Positions 7,746-16,552 of a stretch of 64,000 bases of DNA are shown here, piece after piece. The position numbers were made by a program, and so were the translations under genes. Positions within the stretch are counted from its first letter, which is position 1, and the number at the start of each line of letters is the position of its first letter. Source of the DNA: Haladaptatus cibarius D43. GTDB taxonomy: Archaea > Halobacteriota > Halobacteria > Halobacteriales > Haladaptataceae. The DNA lies in the NCBI RefSeq assembly GCF_000710615.1, contig NZ_JDTH01000002.1:62001-126000 (forward strand). The letters are read 5' to 3'. The notes beneath the pieces are model-generated. The model was not told the DNA's origin. It did not search any database and worked only from the letters and a program-made list of their open reading frames with translations.

Positions 7746-8846
7746 CTACTCGACGTTCACCCACTCGCCGTTTTCATCACTTCTCTCAATCGTATTCAAC
7801 ACCTTCTGCACTTTTAGCCCGTCCGCGAAGTTCGGATGATATTCCTCCTCCGAATCGACTGCGGAGAGGAACTCGTAATTCTCGTGGACGAAGGTGTGTT
7901 CCCACCCGATGACGTGGCCCGGCGGCCACCAGTGGTCGATGTAGGGGTCGGATTCGTCGGTGACGAGAATTGTCTCATAGCCCCGGTTGTCGTCCCGCAG
8001 GAGTTCCAGTTCATTGAGGCGTTCGAGCGAGAACTTCAGGCTTCCTTCCGAGCCGTGAACCTCGATTGTGTGGTCGTTTTTGTGTCCCGTGGCGAACCGG
8101 GAAGCTTCGAACGTTCCCATTACGCCGCCTTCCAGTTCAGCCTGCGCGGAGTAGGCGTCGTCCACCGTGACTGGTTTAGTTTCGTCTTCTCCTTCTACCG
8201 GGCGCTCGCCCACGAAGGTTCGGAGGTGACCCGACACGCGCTCTACGTCGCCCACGAGGAACTGCGCGAGGTCGATGGTGTGCGCGCCGAGGTCGCCGAG
8301 CGCGCCACTGCCCGCCAACTCCGCGTCGTTGCGCCACGACCACGGAGCTTCGGGGTCAACCAGCCAGTCCTGCAAGTACGTTCCTCGGAACTGGTGAATC
8401 TCGCCGAGTTCGCTGTCCTCGATGAGTTGCTTAGCGTACCGAATCGCCGGAACGAACCGATAGTTGAACGCAGTCGCGGTCGGTACCCCCGCCGATTCCG
8501 CCGCGTCGGCCATTCGCTCCGCGTCTGAGAGGTTTGCGGCCAGTGGTTTTTCCGAGAGAACCGGGGTGCCTGCTTCCAGCGCGGCGATGGAGGGTTCTGC
8601 GTGGACGAAATTTGGCCCAAGGTTGTAGAACACGTCCACCTCGGCTACGACTTCCTCCCAGTCCGTGCTGGTGTTTTCGAATCCGAGGCGGTCTGCGGCC
8701 TCCGTCAGTGCTTTTTCGTCTCTCCCGACGAGAACGTGGCGCTCTACGTCCGGCGCGTCCGGGAAGAACATCGGTAGGCGGGCGAGGGCGTTCGCGTGGG
8801 CTTTCCCCATGAATCGGTAGCCTAACACTCCGACTTTGAGACTCAT
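7746..8846 (-). CDS. Gfo/Idh/MocA-family NAD(P)-dependent oxidoreductase
   Basis: ATG 8846 gives 366 residues starting MSLKVGVLGYRFMGKAHANA, a Rossmann NAD-binding start. The EKPLAAN motif (residues near 100) holds the catalytic lysine, and GDLGAHTIDLAQF is the conserved C-terminal-domain motif with the catalytic His. The family oxidises sugars and polyols, for example myo-inositol, glucose-6-phosphate or aminosugars. A second paralogue at 12017-13084 and an IolE-like isomerase at 9957-10940 suggest a carbohydrate or inositol-type pathway. The open frame extends to 9002, but the extra residues are not family-like and enter the repeat element. Confidence 0.88.
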   Translation of the reverse strand: MSLKVGVLGYRFMGKAHANALARLPMFFPDAPDVERHVLVGRDEKALTEAADRLGFENTSTDWEEVVAEVDVFYNLGPNFVHAEPSIAALEAGTPVLSEKPLAANLSDAERMADAAESAGVPTATAFNYRFVPAIRYAKQLIEDSELGEIHQFRGTYLQDWLVDPEAPWSWRNDAELAGSGALGDLGAHTIDLAQFLVGDVERVSGHLRTFVGERPVEGEDETKPVTVDDAYSAQAELEGGVMGTFEASRFATGHKNDHTIEVHGSEGSLKFSLERLNELELLRDDNRGYETILVTDESDPYIDHWWPPGHVIGWEHTFVHENYEFLSAVDSEEEYHPNFADGLKVQKVLNTIERSDENGEWVNVE

Positions 8847-8979
8847 GGGTTGGGGTACTTTGTGCGACCGCTTAGTGTTTGATGGCCCGCGATGAATTCG
8901 TGGTCGAGAGTAGATTGGTTTCGTTGGTGTAAAAACGGCTTTTCGACCCTCTGTTTGTTCGATTTTGCTAGTTGTTGCT

Positions 8980-9434
8980 GACTCCAATGACACTACACGC
9001 ATGACGGAATAGCAGTACTAGATTCGAGTCAGTGTCTGTTTGTCGGTAGCAAGTCACGACTCCAATCATACCGCCACCGTCAGTATCCCCACTCCTCCCC
9101 GCCAGCGCGGGAATGCACTCACGCCTCACTGTCGTTCGGCATTCGTGCGAATCGAGCTGGCGCACCCTTGTGGTTAGTCAATCAAGCGATATGGCGCGCG
9201 CTGGCGTGGCATCGAGGAGTTCACCTCCGAGAAGGTGAGCCAAAGCCGCGCGAGGGATGACTGAGGAACGCAGTGACGAAAGAATCGGTTGGGGAGGCGT
9301 GTGGCGAACGAGATTTCGAAGAAATCTCGAACGCGAGTAGCGCGGAACTGTGTTCCGCGGACAGTCGAGCGGCGAAGCCGCGAGACGACGGTGCAACCGC
9401 GAGCAGGCGGTGCGGCGGCAGTTTCATTGGAGTC
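8980..9434. repeat. Noncoding hairpin mosaic element A
   Basis: The 455-base span is bounded by GACTCCAATGA at 8980-8990 and its exact complement TCATTGGAGTC at 9424-9434. No credible gene lies inside. It contains hairpins such as 9309-9317/9321-9329 (stem CGAGATTTC) and 9341-9348/9352-9359 (stem CGCGGAAC). Read in reverse it aligns along its whole length with the element at 19462-19909, sharing blocks such as GGTTGCACCG, CACGCCTCCCCAA, GGGTGCGCCAGC, CCGCGCTGG and GTGGCGGTAT. It differs by whole-hairpin insertions or swaps. It looks like a non-autonomous repetitive or structured element. No transposase is present. Confidence 0.75.
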
Positions 9435-9510
9435 GGCATCAGTCTCCGCCAATCGAAACATCACAATCTTCTTGACATTTGTCCGATTATCGTCGTTCCT
9501 CACGAAATCC

Positions 9511-9942
9511 ATGTTCGAAAATCACATTCGCGTCTCGGCCCGAGGACTCGTCTGGCGGGACGACGAACTACTCGTCGCTCGGGACGAGAAACCGGGAGAG
9601 GACAAGCCATTTTACTACCCTGTCGGCGGCGCGGTCGAGTTCGGGGAATACAGTGAGGACGCCCTTCGCAGGGAGTTCAAGGAGGAATTGGGCGTCTCAC
9701 TCACGAACGTCACCTACCGCGAAACCTACGAAGGACTGTTCACGTTCGACGGCAATCCCGCGCACGAACTTTGGCGCGTCTACGAAGCGAACATCGTGGA
9801 ATCGTGGCCCTACGAGCAAGACGAGTTTTCCGGCTACGAAGCCGAGTTCGACGAAGAAATCGAGTGCTTCTGGAAATCCCCGACCGAGTTTTCGGAGGGG
9901 AAAGAGACGTTCTATCCCGAACAGATTCTCCCAGATTTGTAG
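9511..9942 (+). CDS. NUDIX hydrolase
   Basis: ATG 9511 gives 143 residues beginning MFENHIRVSARGLVWRDDEL. The Nudix box is complete: GGAVEFGEYSEDALRREF continues into KEELGV, matching GX5EX7REUXEEXGU. These enzymes hydrolyse nucleoside diphosphates linked to other groups, such as damaged nucleotides or ADP-ribose, and need Mg2+ bound by the box glutamates. The substrate cannot be told. The ATG lies 76 bases past the end of repeat element A. Any start further upstream would translate the repeat and is rejected. Confidence 0.9.
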   Translation: MFENHIRVSARGLVWRDDELLVARDEKPGEDKPFYYPVGGAVEFGEYSEDALRREFKEELGVSLTNVTYRETYEGLFTFDGNPAHELWRVYEANIVESWPYEQDEFSGYEAEFDEEIECFWKSPTEFSEGKETFYPEQILPDL

Positions 9943-9956
9943 TCTTCTAATTCGCT

Positions 9957-10940
9957 CTATTCCGCCCAGTAGGCTTCGCCAGGCGTCGTCCTGAACACCA
10001 CGCGTTCTACCATCTCGACGGCCTTCTCCAACCCTTCGTTCGAACTGGTCAGCGAATCCTCGTGTTCGATGGAGAGGGTGCCGTCGTACTCAATCATCCT
10101 GAGCGCACTGACGATGTCCTTCCAGTGCTCTTCGCCGTGGCCGTAGCCGACGGAGCGGAACAGCCACGAGCGGTTCGCTTCCTCGTCGTAGGGCGTCGTG
10201 TCGAGGACGCCTTTGTAGCGGGCTTGGGACTCGTAGACTTTCGTGTCCTTGGCGTGGAAGTGGTGGATTGCGTCGTGTTCGCCGAGGAAGCGGATGGCTT
10301 CGACGACGTCGATTCCTTGCCAGTAGAGGTGGCTCGGGTCGAAGTTCGTCCCGATTCGTTCGTTCGTCGCGTTCCGAAGTTCGAGCATCCCGACGGGTTC
10401 GTGGACGAGCATGTTCGGGTGCATCTCGATTGCCACGTCCACGCCGTGGTCTGCCGCGTGCTCCGCCAAATCGCGCCAGTAGGGGATGGCGACTTCTTCC
10501 CACTGGTAGGTGTGCGCCTCGTCGTGTTCCGATGGCCACGGGGCGGTAATCCAGTTCGGCACCTCGTCGTTCGGGCCGCCAGCAGGGAGTCCGGAGAAGC
10601 AGGTTACTGTGTCGACACTGAGTTGGTCGGCCAACTGAATTGCCTCGCGGAGTTCGGTGTCGGCTTCTTCTGCCTGCTCGTCGTCGGGATGAAGTGGATT
10701 GTTGTGGGTTGCCAGCGCGCTTACGTGCATGTCGTGTTCGGCCAGCAGGGAGTGCAACTCTCCCTGTGCGTCGTCATCGTCCAGATATTCGTCGCGCGGG
10801 AGGTGGGTGTCGCCGGGATAGCCGCCGACGCCGGGTTCGATAGCGTCCACGCCGATATCATCGAGATACGCGAGCGCGTCGGAAAGCGATTCACCGTACA
10901 GTGGCGGAGTGTGAACGCCGATGTCCATAGCATGAACCAT
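9957..10940 (-). CDS. Sugar phosphate isomerase/epimerase (IolE-like TIM barrel)
   Basis: From ATG 10940 the protein has 327 residues (MVHAMDIGVHTPPLYGESL). An internal ATG at 10928 is equally possible. It shows the AP-endonuclease-2 / xylose-isomerase-like TIM barrel: GVDAIEPGVGGYPG early, VDVAIEMHPNM with a metal-binding Glu, IGTNFDPSHLYWQGID, HHFHAKDTKV, and SIEHEDSLT near the end (Glu, Asp, His, Glu metal site). Relatives act on inosose, hydroxypyruvate, tagatose or 3-keto-sugars. Two Gfo/Idh/MocA dehydrogenase genes flank it within 3 kb, a pairing often seen in inositol or keto-glycoside breakdown. Confidence 0.85.
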   Translation of the reverse strand: MVHAMDIGVHTPPLYGESLSDALAYLDDIGVDAIEPGVGGYPGDTHLPRDEYLDDDDAQGELHSLLAEHDMHVSALATHNNPLHPDDEQAEEADTELREAIQLADQLSVDTVTCFSGLPAGGPNDEVPNWITAPWPSEHDEAHTYQWEEVAIPYWRDLAEHAADHGVDVAIEMHPNMLVHEPVGMLELRNATNERIGTNFDPSHLYWQGIDVVEAIRFLGEHDAIHHFHAKDTKVYESQARYKGVLDTTPYDEEANRSWLFRSVGYGHGEEHWKDIVSALRMIEYDGTLSIEHEDSLTSSNEGLEKAVEMVERVVFRTTPGEAYWAE

Positions 10941-11004
10941 TACTTCGGTCGGGAATAAAATTTCGGTGGCAACGCTTACGCCCCCGGTCTTCCATTCTCC
11001 GAAC

Positions 11005-12015
11005 ATGAGCCTTGCCGAGCAGTTCGAGTGGTTCGCTGACTGGTGTGTTGGAACGTCGCCCCTGTACGAGGGGATTTCGCGCGAAATCGCGGACGACCCG
11101 GAGCTGCTCGCGCTCGCGGAGGAAATCCCGCCGAAGCGCGGCACGCCGAACATTTTGTTTGCGGCGGTGCACTGGCACCTCCTCGGTGGTGTTGACCACG
11201 AACTCGCAGAGTACTATCCGACTCTTACGGACGACCCAAAATCGGGAAATCCGTTTCCAGCATTTCGGGAGTTCTGTCTCGAATACGAAACTGAACTACT
11301 CCCCCTCCTGCGCAACCGCAGAACCCAGACGAACGCGGTTCGGCGCTGTACCGCCCTCTTCCCGGCATTCTTTCGTGTCTCCCGCGAAGTCGGCGGCGAA
11401 CCCCTCGCATTGATCGAACTCGGCCCCAGCGGCGGACTCAACCTCTGCTGGAACCAGTACGCCTACGATTACGGCGATGCTGGCCAGTTCGGGACGAGCG
11501 ACTGCGTCCTCGATTCGGAACTCCGGGGAGAGAAAACCCTCCCCGTCTCGGACGACTTTCCCGCAATCGCTTCCCGCATCGGAATCGACCTGAATCCGCT
11601 TTCCGTACAGGACGAAAAAGACGTTCGCTGGCTCCGCGCGCTCATCTGGCCGGAACACGAAGACCGCCACCGACTGCTTCAGCAGGCCGCGGATGTGGCA
11701 CAGCAGCATCCGCCCGACCTCCGGCAGGGTGACGCAATCGAGGAACTGCCGGACGTGCTTGCCGAGATTCCGAACGACGTTCCGGTCTGCGTTTTCGACA
11801 CGCAGATGCGCTATCAACTGCCCGACTCGACCCAAGACCGCCTCCGGGCACATATCGAATCCGCGGCAGAACGCCGAGAACTGCACTGGTTGTCGGGCCA
11901 CGAATCGACTGACGAGTGGGATAACGCCTTCACGCTCGACTGGTTCGACGGCGAGGAGTACACGCCGCTCGTCGCCTACGAACAACACGGAAAATGGCTT
12001 CGATGGTTGCAGTAA
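11005..12015 (+). CDS. DUF2332-family protein
   Basis: ATG 11005 (MSLAEQFEWFADWC) gives 336 residues. The sequence has the DUF2332 layout: an N-terminal helical part containing TSPLYEGISREIADDPELL, then NILFAAVHWHLLGG, and a centre LIELGPSGGLNLCWNQYAYDYG that resembles a methyltransferase glycine-rich loop. The C-terminal half has VCVFDTQMRYQLPDSTQDRL and ends HGKWLRWLQ. The biochemical role of DUF2332 is not known. It is divergent from the isomerase gene and meets the 12017 dehydrogenase tail to tail with one base between stops. Confidence 0.8.
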   Translation: MSLAEQFEWFADWCVGTSPLYEGISREIADDPELLALAEEIPPKRGTPNILFAAVHWHLLGGVDHELAEYYPTLTDDPKSGNPFPAFREFCLEYETELLPLLRNRRTQTNAVRRCTALFPAFFRVSREVGGEPLALIELGPSGGLNLCWNQYAYDYGDAGQFGTSDCVLDSELRGEKTLPVSDDFPAIASRIGIDLNPLSVQDEKDVRWLRALIWPEHEDRHRLLQQAADVAQQHPPDLRQGDAIEELPDVLAEIPNDVPVCVFDTQMRYQLPDSTQDRLRAHIESAAERRELHWLSGHESTDEWDNAFTLDWFDGEEYTPLVAYEQHGKWLRWLQ

Positions 12016-12016
12016 T

Positions 12017-13084
12017 CTATTCCAACTGCACTGCCTGTTCGTTCTTCGAGGAACGATAGACAGCGTCGATGACGCGCTGAACCGTCAGCGCTTGCTCGAT
12101 GGTGTTCATCTTCGGCGCGACGCCGTCACGAACAGCTTCGAAGAAGACGCGCTGTTCCGCTTTATGGGCGTCTTCCTGTCGGGTTCTGACGCTGGTGTCC
12201 GAGAAGTGGTCTGCACCGACCATGCTCGTCTCGTACATCGTGAGCGAGTCGTCGCTCTTGTCGAAACTCGCACCGGCGTCGGTTCCGCGGACGTGGTATT
12301 TTTCACTGGATTCGCGGTTCGCGGCCCACGCGACTTCGAGTGCGATAGTTTTCCCGCCTTCACAGCGGATGAACGCGCTCACCGAGTCGTCAACCGTGAA
12401 CGTGCCGGATTCGGTGTCGTCGCCCCACATTTCGAGGTAGGTGTAATCCTCTCGGCTTCCGAACTGAGAACGAACTTCGCCGCTGACTTCTTTGACGTTC
12501 GGGAAGTCATGAAGGTGCAGTGCGAGGTCGATAGCGTGGACGCCGATGTCGATGAGCGCGCCGCCACCCGCCACGTCGCGGTTCGTGAACCACGAACCGC
12601 GACCCGGAATGCCTCGGCGTCGGATGTAGTTCGCTTCGACGTGGCGCGTCTTACCGAATCGTCCCTCGTGTTGGTAGCCCTTGATGACTTCGACAGGGTT
12701 GCGGAATCGGTTATGGAAGCCGACCATACAGAAACCGTCGGCGTTCCGGGCCGCTTCCGCGATTCGCTCCGCGCTCTCCAGCGTGTGCGCGAGCGGTTTT
12801 TCGAGCAGCACGTCGAGTCCCGCGTTCAGCGCGGCGACGGCGTACTCCTCGTGAAACTTGTTCGGTGTCGTGACGATGACACAATCGACGTCTGCTTCGT
12901 ACAGTTCTTCGTAGCTCTCGAACGAGCGGGTGTCGTATTTCTCGGCAAACCGCGCACGGGCGTCGGGATTAATATCGACGCCACCGACGATTTCGTGACG
13001 CAAATCAGTGATTCTATCAGCGTGATAATGTCCAATATTTCCGAGACCGACGAACCCAACTCGAACCGGCTCACTGGCACTCAT
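12017..13084 (-). CDS. Gfo/Idh/MocA-family oxidoreductase, downstream of sugar ABC operon
   Basis: The 355-residue protein starts MSASEPVRVGFVGLGNIGHYHAD, a dinucleotide-binding GLGNIG fingerprint. LLEKPLAHTLE carries the catalytic Lys, and GALIDIGVHAIDLALHL the conserved His of the C-terminal domain. This is a NAD(P)-dependent sugar or polyol dehydrogenase. It is on the same strand as and downstream of the ABC transporter genes, separated by 128 bases from a small membrane protein gene, so it probably acts on the imported compound. It is distinct from the paralogue at 7746-8846. Confidence 0.88.
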   Translation of the reverse strand: MSASEPVRVGFVGLGNIGHYHADRITDLRHEIVGGVDINPDARARFAEKYDTRSFESYEELYEADVDCVIVTTPNKFHEEYAVAALNAGLDVLLEKPLAHTLESAERIAEAARNADGFCMVGFHNRFRNPVEVIKGYQHEGRFGKTRHVEANYIRRRGIPGRGSWFTNRDVAGGGALIDIGVHAIDLALHLHDFPNVKEVSGEVRSQFGSREDYTYLEMWGDDTESGTFTVDDSVSAFIRCEGGKTIALEVAWAANRESSEKYHVRGTDAGASFDKSDDSLTMYETSMVGADHFSDTSVRTRQEDAHKAEQRVFFEAVRDGVAPKMNTIEQALTVQRVIDAVYRSSKNEQAVQLE

Positions 13085-13212
13085 ACTTACGGCTCACCTG
13101 TGAGACGGTGTTATTCTTTTCCTTTTGCTCGCTCGGTTTTACCGAGCTGGTACTTTCGCTTCGAAAACGGAACGATTGTCCGACACAGTTCTGATGGTCG
13201 CGGGGAGTCACG

Positions 13213-13416
13213 TCAGTACAACTGCTGTTTTTTGTCTTCGCGTTCGCGCTCCCGCTCCTCTTCCGCTTTCTGTGCACGCCGATTTTCGATGAGTGTTCGG
13301 AGGCCGGGGATGATTTTGTTTTTCAAATCGAGGACGAACGAGACGATACCGTACGCCCAGAAGAAAAACAGGAGCGTCCCCGCCCCGAAATACACCACTC
13401 CGAACTCCACCGCCAT
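13213..13416 (-). CDS. Small single-helix membrane protein linked to sugar ABC transporter
   Basis: ATG 13416 gives 67 residues: MAVEFGVVYFGAGTLLFFFW, a hydrophobic helix to about residue 30, then a charged helix IENRRAQKAEEEREREREDKK. Its start lies one base after the stop of the ABC ATPase gene, so the two are almost certainly co-translated. The topology suggests a membrane anchor with a long cytoplasmic coiled helix. It may belong to the transporter or a regulatory subunit. No named family is recognised. Confidence 0.65.
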   Translation of the reverse strand: MAVEFGVVYFGAGTLLFFFWAYGIVSFVLDLKNKIIPGLRTLIENRRAQKAEEEREREREDKKQQLY

Positions 13417-13417
13417 C

Positions 13418-14605
13418 TCAGTCGTCCCCCTCCGCCTCGGTGCTGGTAGGTCCTGCTTCGACGGGCGCAAATTCGAGGCCGTGTGCGATGGCATCGCCCG
13501 TCTCGGTGTCGAACAGGTGAATCCGCTCCCTGTCGAGGACGATTTCCACGTCTTCGTCCGTATCGATGTCTTTGTCCGGGTTGACGCTCATCAGCAGTTG
13601 ATGAGCGTCGTCAGCCTCGGCGTCCATTCCCACCGTCTCACCCTCACCGGTGAGGATGTAGACGAAGATTTCGTCGCCCATTGGTTCCAGCACGTCCGTC
13701 CGGGCGTCGACGCGACTGGTCGGGTTCGACACGTTGCCAGCGTCCTCCACGAGATACACGTCTTCGGGGCGGACACCCATCGTCAGCGTGTCGTCCACCG
13801 ACACGCTGTTGAGTTGGCCGGTGTCGAACTCGACGTGGTAGTCCGGTGTCTGGAGTCCGTTGGAATCGACGACGCCCTCCACGAAGTTCATGCTCGGCGA
13901 CCCGATGAAGCCCGCGACGAACAGGTTCTTCGGTTCGTTGTAGCAGTCGAGCGGCGGGTCGAACTGCTGAAGTTCACCTTTGTTGATGACTGCGACGCGG
14001 TCGGACATCGTCATCGCCTCTGCCTGGTCGTGCGTGACGTAGATGATGGTCGCGTCGAGTTCCTTGTGGAGTCGCTGGAGTTCGGTGCGCATGTGAACGC
14101 GCAGTTTTGCGTCCAGATTCGCCAGCGGTTCGTCCATCAGGAACACGTCGGGTTCGCGCACGATTGCACGCGCAATGGCGACACGCTGGCGCTGACCACC
14201 GGACATCTCGTCGGGCATTCTGTCGAGCATGCCTTCGAGTTGGACGATTTCCGCCGCGTTCTCGACGCGACGGTCGACTTCTTCTTTCTCGTAGTTTCTG
14301 AGTCTCAGCCCGAAACTGATGTTGTCGTACACGTCCATGTGCGGGAACAACGCGATGTTTTGGAACACCATCGCAATGCCGCGGTCTTTCGGCGGAAGTT
14401 TGGTTACTTCTCGCCCCGCGATGGAAATCGTCCCGTCCGACGGAATCGTCAGCCCCGCGATGGTTTCGAGCGTCGTGGATTTGCCACACCCCGACGGCCC
14501 GACGAGCGTGACGAACTCGCCGTCCCGAATATCGAGGTTCATGTCATCGACTGCCGTTACATCGTCGTACCGTTTCGAAACGTGTTCTAAGTTGACTTCA
14601 CCCAT
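13418..14605 (-). CDS. Sugar ABC transporter ATP-binding protein (MalK/UgpC type)
   Basis: The 395-residue protein has Walker A GPSGCGKST near residue 37, the ABC signature MSGGQRQRVAIARA, Walker B VFLMDEPLANLD and the switch His in YVTHDQAEAMT. After residue about 240 a C-terminal OB-fold (TOBE) regulatory domain follows, with MGVRPEDVYLVE, typical of MalK, MsmK and UgpC ATPases that energise sugar or glycerol-phosphate import. It is the fourth gene of a same-strand series (binding protein, two permeases, ATPase) with gaps of 0-12 bases. Confidence 0.93.
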   Translation of the reverse strand: MGEVNLEHVSKRYDDVTAVDDMNLDIRDGEFVTLVGPSGCGKSTTLETIAGLTIPSDGTISIAGREVTKLPPKDRGIAMVFQNIALFPHMDVYDNISFGLRLRNYEKEEVDRRVENAAEIVQLEGMLDRMPDEMSGGQRQRVAIARAIVREPDVFLMDEPLANLDAKLRVHMRTELQRLHKELDATIIYVTHDQAEAMTMSDRVAVINKGELQQFDPPLDCYNEPKNLFVAGFIGSPSMNFVEGVVDSNGLQTPDYHVEFDTGQLNSVSVDDTLTMGVRPEDVYLVEDAGNVSNPTSRVDARTDVLEPMGDEIFVYILTGEGETVGMDAEADDAHQLLMSVNPDKDIDTDEDVEIVLDRERIHLFDTETGDAIAHGLEFAPVEAGPTSTEAEGDD

Positions 14606-14611
14606 TGTGTA

Positions 14612-15559
14612 TCACTCCTTCAGCGCGCCAGCGGTGAGACCGCTGACGATTTTTTCCTGTGCGATGACGACGAGGATTGCGATGGGCAGGACGCCCACGA
14701 TGCTCGCCGCCGCCATCAAGTTGTAGAACTCCGCGTACTGGCCTTGGTACCCCAGAATCCCCCACAGCAGTGGTGCCCAGTTCTGTACCTCCCCGTTGGT
14801 CATGAGGAACGAGAAGAAGAACTCGTTGTACACCGAGATAAATGTTAGCACTCCTGCGGTGGCCACGCCCGGCGCGGACAGCGGGATGATGACTCGGAAC
14901 AGCGCGCCGAGTCGGGTCGTCCCCTCGATTCGCGCGGCGTCCTCCAAGCCGTCCGGAATCTGGCCGTAGAACGTCGTCAGGATGAATATCGAGAGGGGCA
15001 TGAACAACGCGCTGAACGGGAGCACCATCGCGCCCGGCGTGTTGTACAGCATCGGACTGCTAAGGCCGAATATCTCGACGTTCCCCGTGAACAACCGGAA
15101 CAACGGCAGTAGGAACGCCGCTGGCGGGAAGTACGAGATGGCGAGGATGAGCAGCATCAACGCACCCCGTCCCGGGAACGACAGTCGCCCGAAGACGTAG
15201 CCAGCGAGGCTCGCTAACACCAACACGATTGCCGTGGTGACGAGCGCGAGCACGAAACTGTTGAACATGTACAGATGGAACGGTAACTGCTCGAAGATTT
15301 CTACGAACACGCCGGGGTTGAATCCTTTCGGTAGGAACCAGACGTTTATAATCGACTCGCGCGGCGTCAGCGCCAGCACGAGGAGCCAGTAGAATGGGAA
15401 CAGTGTGGTGAACAGGAAGAAAATCGTCACCACGTAGAACATCGCCTGATAGGTTCGTTCCGGATCCTGAATCGACCCCTGCACCCATCGCTGGAACGGC
15501 CCTTGCGTCGTCTCTGCCTGCTGCCGACCGTCGGTTTGTGTTTGTTCTGTTTGTGCCAT
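14612..15559 (-). CDS. Sugar ABC transporter permease (MalG type)
   Basis: The 315-residue protein has six predicted membrane helices after a polar, Gln-rich N-terminus. The cytoplasmic EAA loop that docks to the ATPase is clear: DAARIEGTTRLGALFRVIIP, followed by LSAPGVATAG. This is the carbohydrate-uptake transporter-1 MalG-type second permease. Its start is directly adjacent to the stop of the upstream MalF-like gene, with no gap. It would form the heterodimeric channel with that protein. Confidence 0.92.
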   Translation of the reverse strand: MAQTEQTQTDGRQQAETTQGPFQRWVQGSIQDPERTYQAMFYVVTIFFLFTTLFPFYWLLVLALTPRESIINVWFLPKGFNPGVFVEIFEQLPFHLYMFNSFVLALVTTAIVLVLASLAGYVFGRLSFPGRGALMLLILAISYFPPAAFLLPLFRLFTGNVEIFGLSSPMLYNTPGAMVLPFSALFMPLSIFILTTFYGQIPDGLEDAARIEGTTRLGALFRVIIPLSAPGVATAGVLTFISVYNEFFFSFLMTNGEVQNWAPLLWGILGYQGQYAEFYNLMAAASIVGVLPIAILVVIAQEKIVSGLTAGALKE

Positions 15560-16540
15560 TCAGAATCCTCCCTGCGAGTCGCGGAATTTCACGATGTATA
15601 TCGACACCACGATTCCGATGATTGCCGCCGTGACGAACGCGACTGCCGCCGCAGTGCCGTATCGTCGCGTACTGAACGTTGTGACGACCAGACAGGACAG
15701 CGACGGAACCGTCGTACAGCCGGAGACGGTTTCGATGAGTCCGTACACCCGCATCGCCGCGATGGTGCGGAACAGTAGGGCAACGAGCACCGTCGGAAGT
15801 ACGAGCGGTAAGGTAATCATCCGGAACTGTTGCCATTTCGACGCACCTGCGACCTTCGCCACGTCGTAGAGACTCCGGTCGATGCTCTGGAGTCCGGCGA
15901 GGATGAGCAACGCCATGAACGCCGTCGTCTTCCAGATGTCCGCGAGAATAATGATACCCAGCGCGGAACTGCTGTTGGCCAGCGGCGTGCTGGTTAACCC
16001 TATCATCTCGGTGAGATTCGCACCGAACCCGATGCCCGGTTGGAACATCAGGTAGAAAATCATGCCCTGAATGACGATGGGAACCGCCCACGGAATGATG
16101 ATTGCCACGCGCACCCAGCGTCGCCCACGGAAGTCTTGGTCGAGAACGAGTGCCTGTCCGAAGCCGATAATCGTCTCGATGAGGACGCTTGCTATCGTGA
16201 AGATGAACGTCACGATGAGCGCGCTTTTGAACGGTTGGCTGAAGTCGATAAACGGTTGTGGCAGTGCCACCGTGTCCAGCTTTCCGGTCAACAGGTCGGT
16301 GTAGTTCTGGAGGCCGACGAACTCCCCGACTTGTGATGCGCCGCGAAGGCTGTCGGCACGAAGGGACATCTCGAACGTGCTTAGCAGTGGCCAGAACGCG
16401 ATGACGCCGAGCAGTAACAGTGCGGGCGTCAACAGCAGGTAGGCGAACTGCGTTTCGCTCAGATTCTCTATCCATCTGACCGCGCCAGCGTACGCCCCTG
16501 ACTCTTCCTGTGGTTTTTCGGTCGCTTGTTCGGTTGACAT
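15560..16540 (-). CDS. Sugar ABC transporter permease (MalF type)
   Basis: The 326-residue protein has six membrane helices, including FAYLLLTPALLLLGVIAFW and a last helix AAVAFVTAAIIGIVVSIYIV. The EAA motif is DVAKVAGASKWQQFRMITLP. The first permease of a carbohydrate importer normally looks like this. It sits 12 bases after the substrate-binding protein gene and directly before the MalG-type gene, as usual for such operons. Confidence 0.92.
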   Translation of the reverse strand: MSTEQATEKPQEESGAYAGAVRWIENLSETQFAYLLLTPALLLLGVIAFWPLLSTFEMSLRADSLRGASQVGEFVGLQNYTDLLTGKLDTVALPQPFIDFSQPFKSALIVTFIFTIASVLIETIIGFGQALVLDQDFRGRRWVRVAIIIPWAVPIVIQGMIFYLMFQPGIGFGANLTEMIGLTSTPLANSSSALGIIILADIWKTTAFMALLILAGLQSIDRSLYDVAKVAGASKWQQFRMITLPLVLPTVLVALLFRTIAAMRVYGLIETVSGCTTVPSLSCLVVTTFSTRRYGTAAAVAFVTAAIIGIVVSIYIVKFRDSQGGF

Positions 16541-16552
16541 TCTTCGCTACCT

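Noticed and set aside
9174-9512. Small open frames inside repeat element A
   Set aside because: Several frames of 65-112 codons exist on both strands, but their translations are low-complexity and they follow the hairpins, not a protein family.
11693-14590. A 965-codon open frame on the plus strand
   Set aside because: It runs antisense to the DUF2332 end, the Gfo-type dehydrogenase and the ABC ATPase, all with clear motifs. Long antisense frames are common in GC-rich haloarchaeal DNA, and the translation is Arg/Val/Asp-rich without domains.
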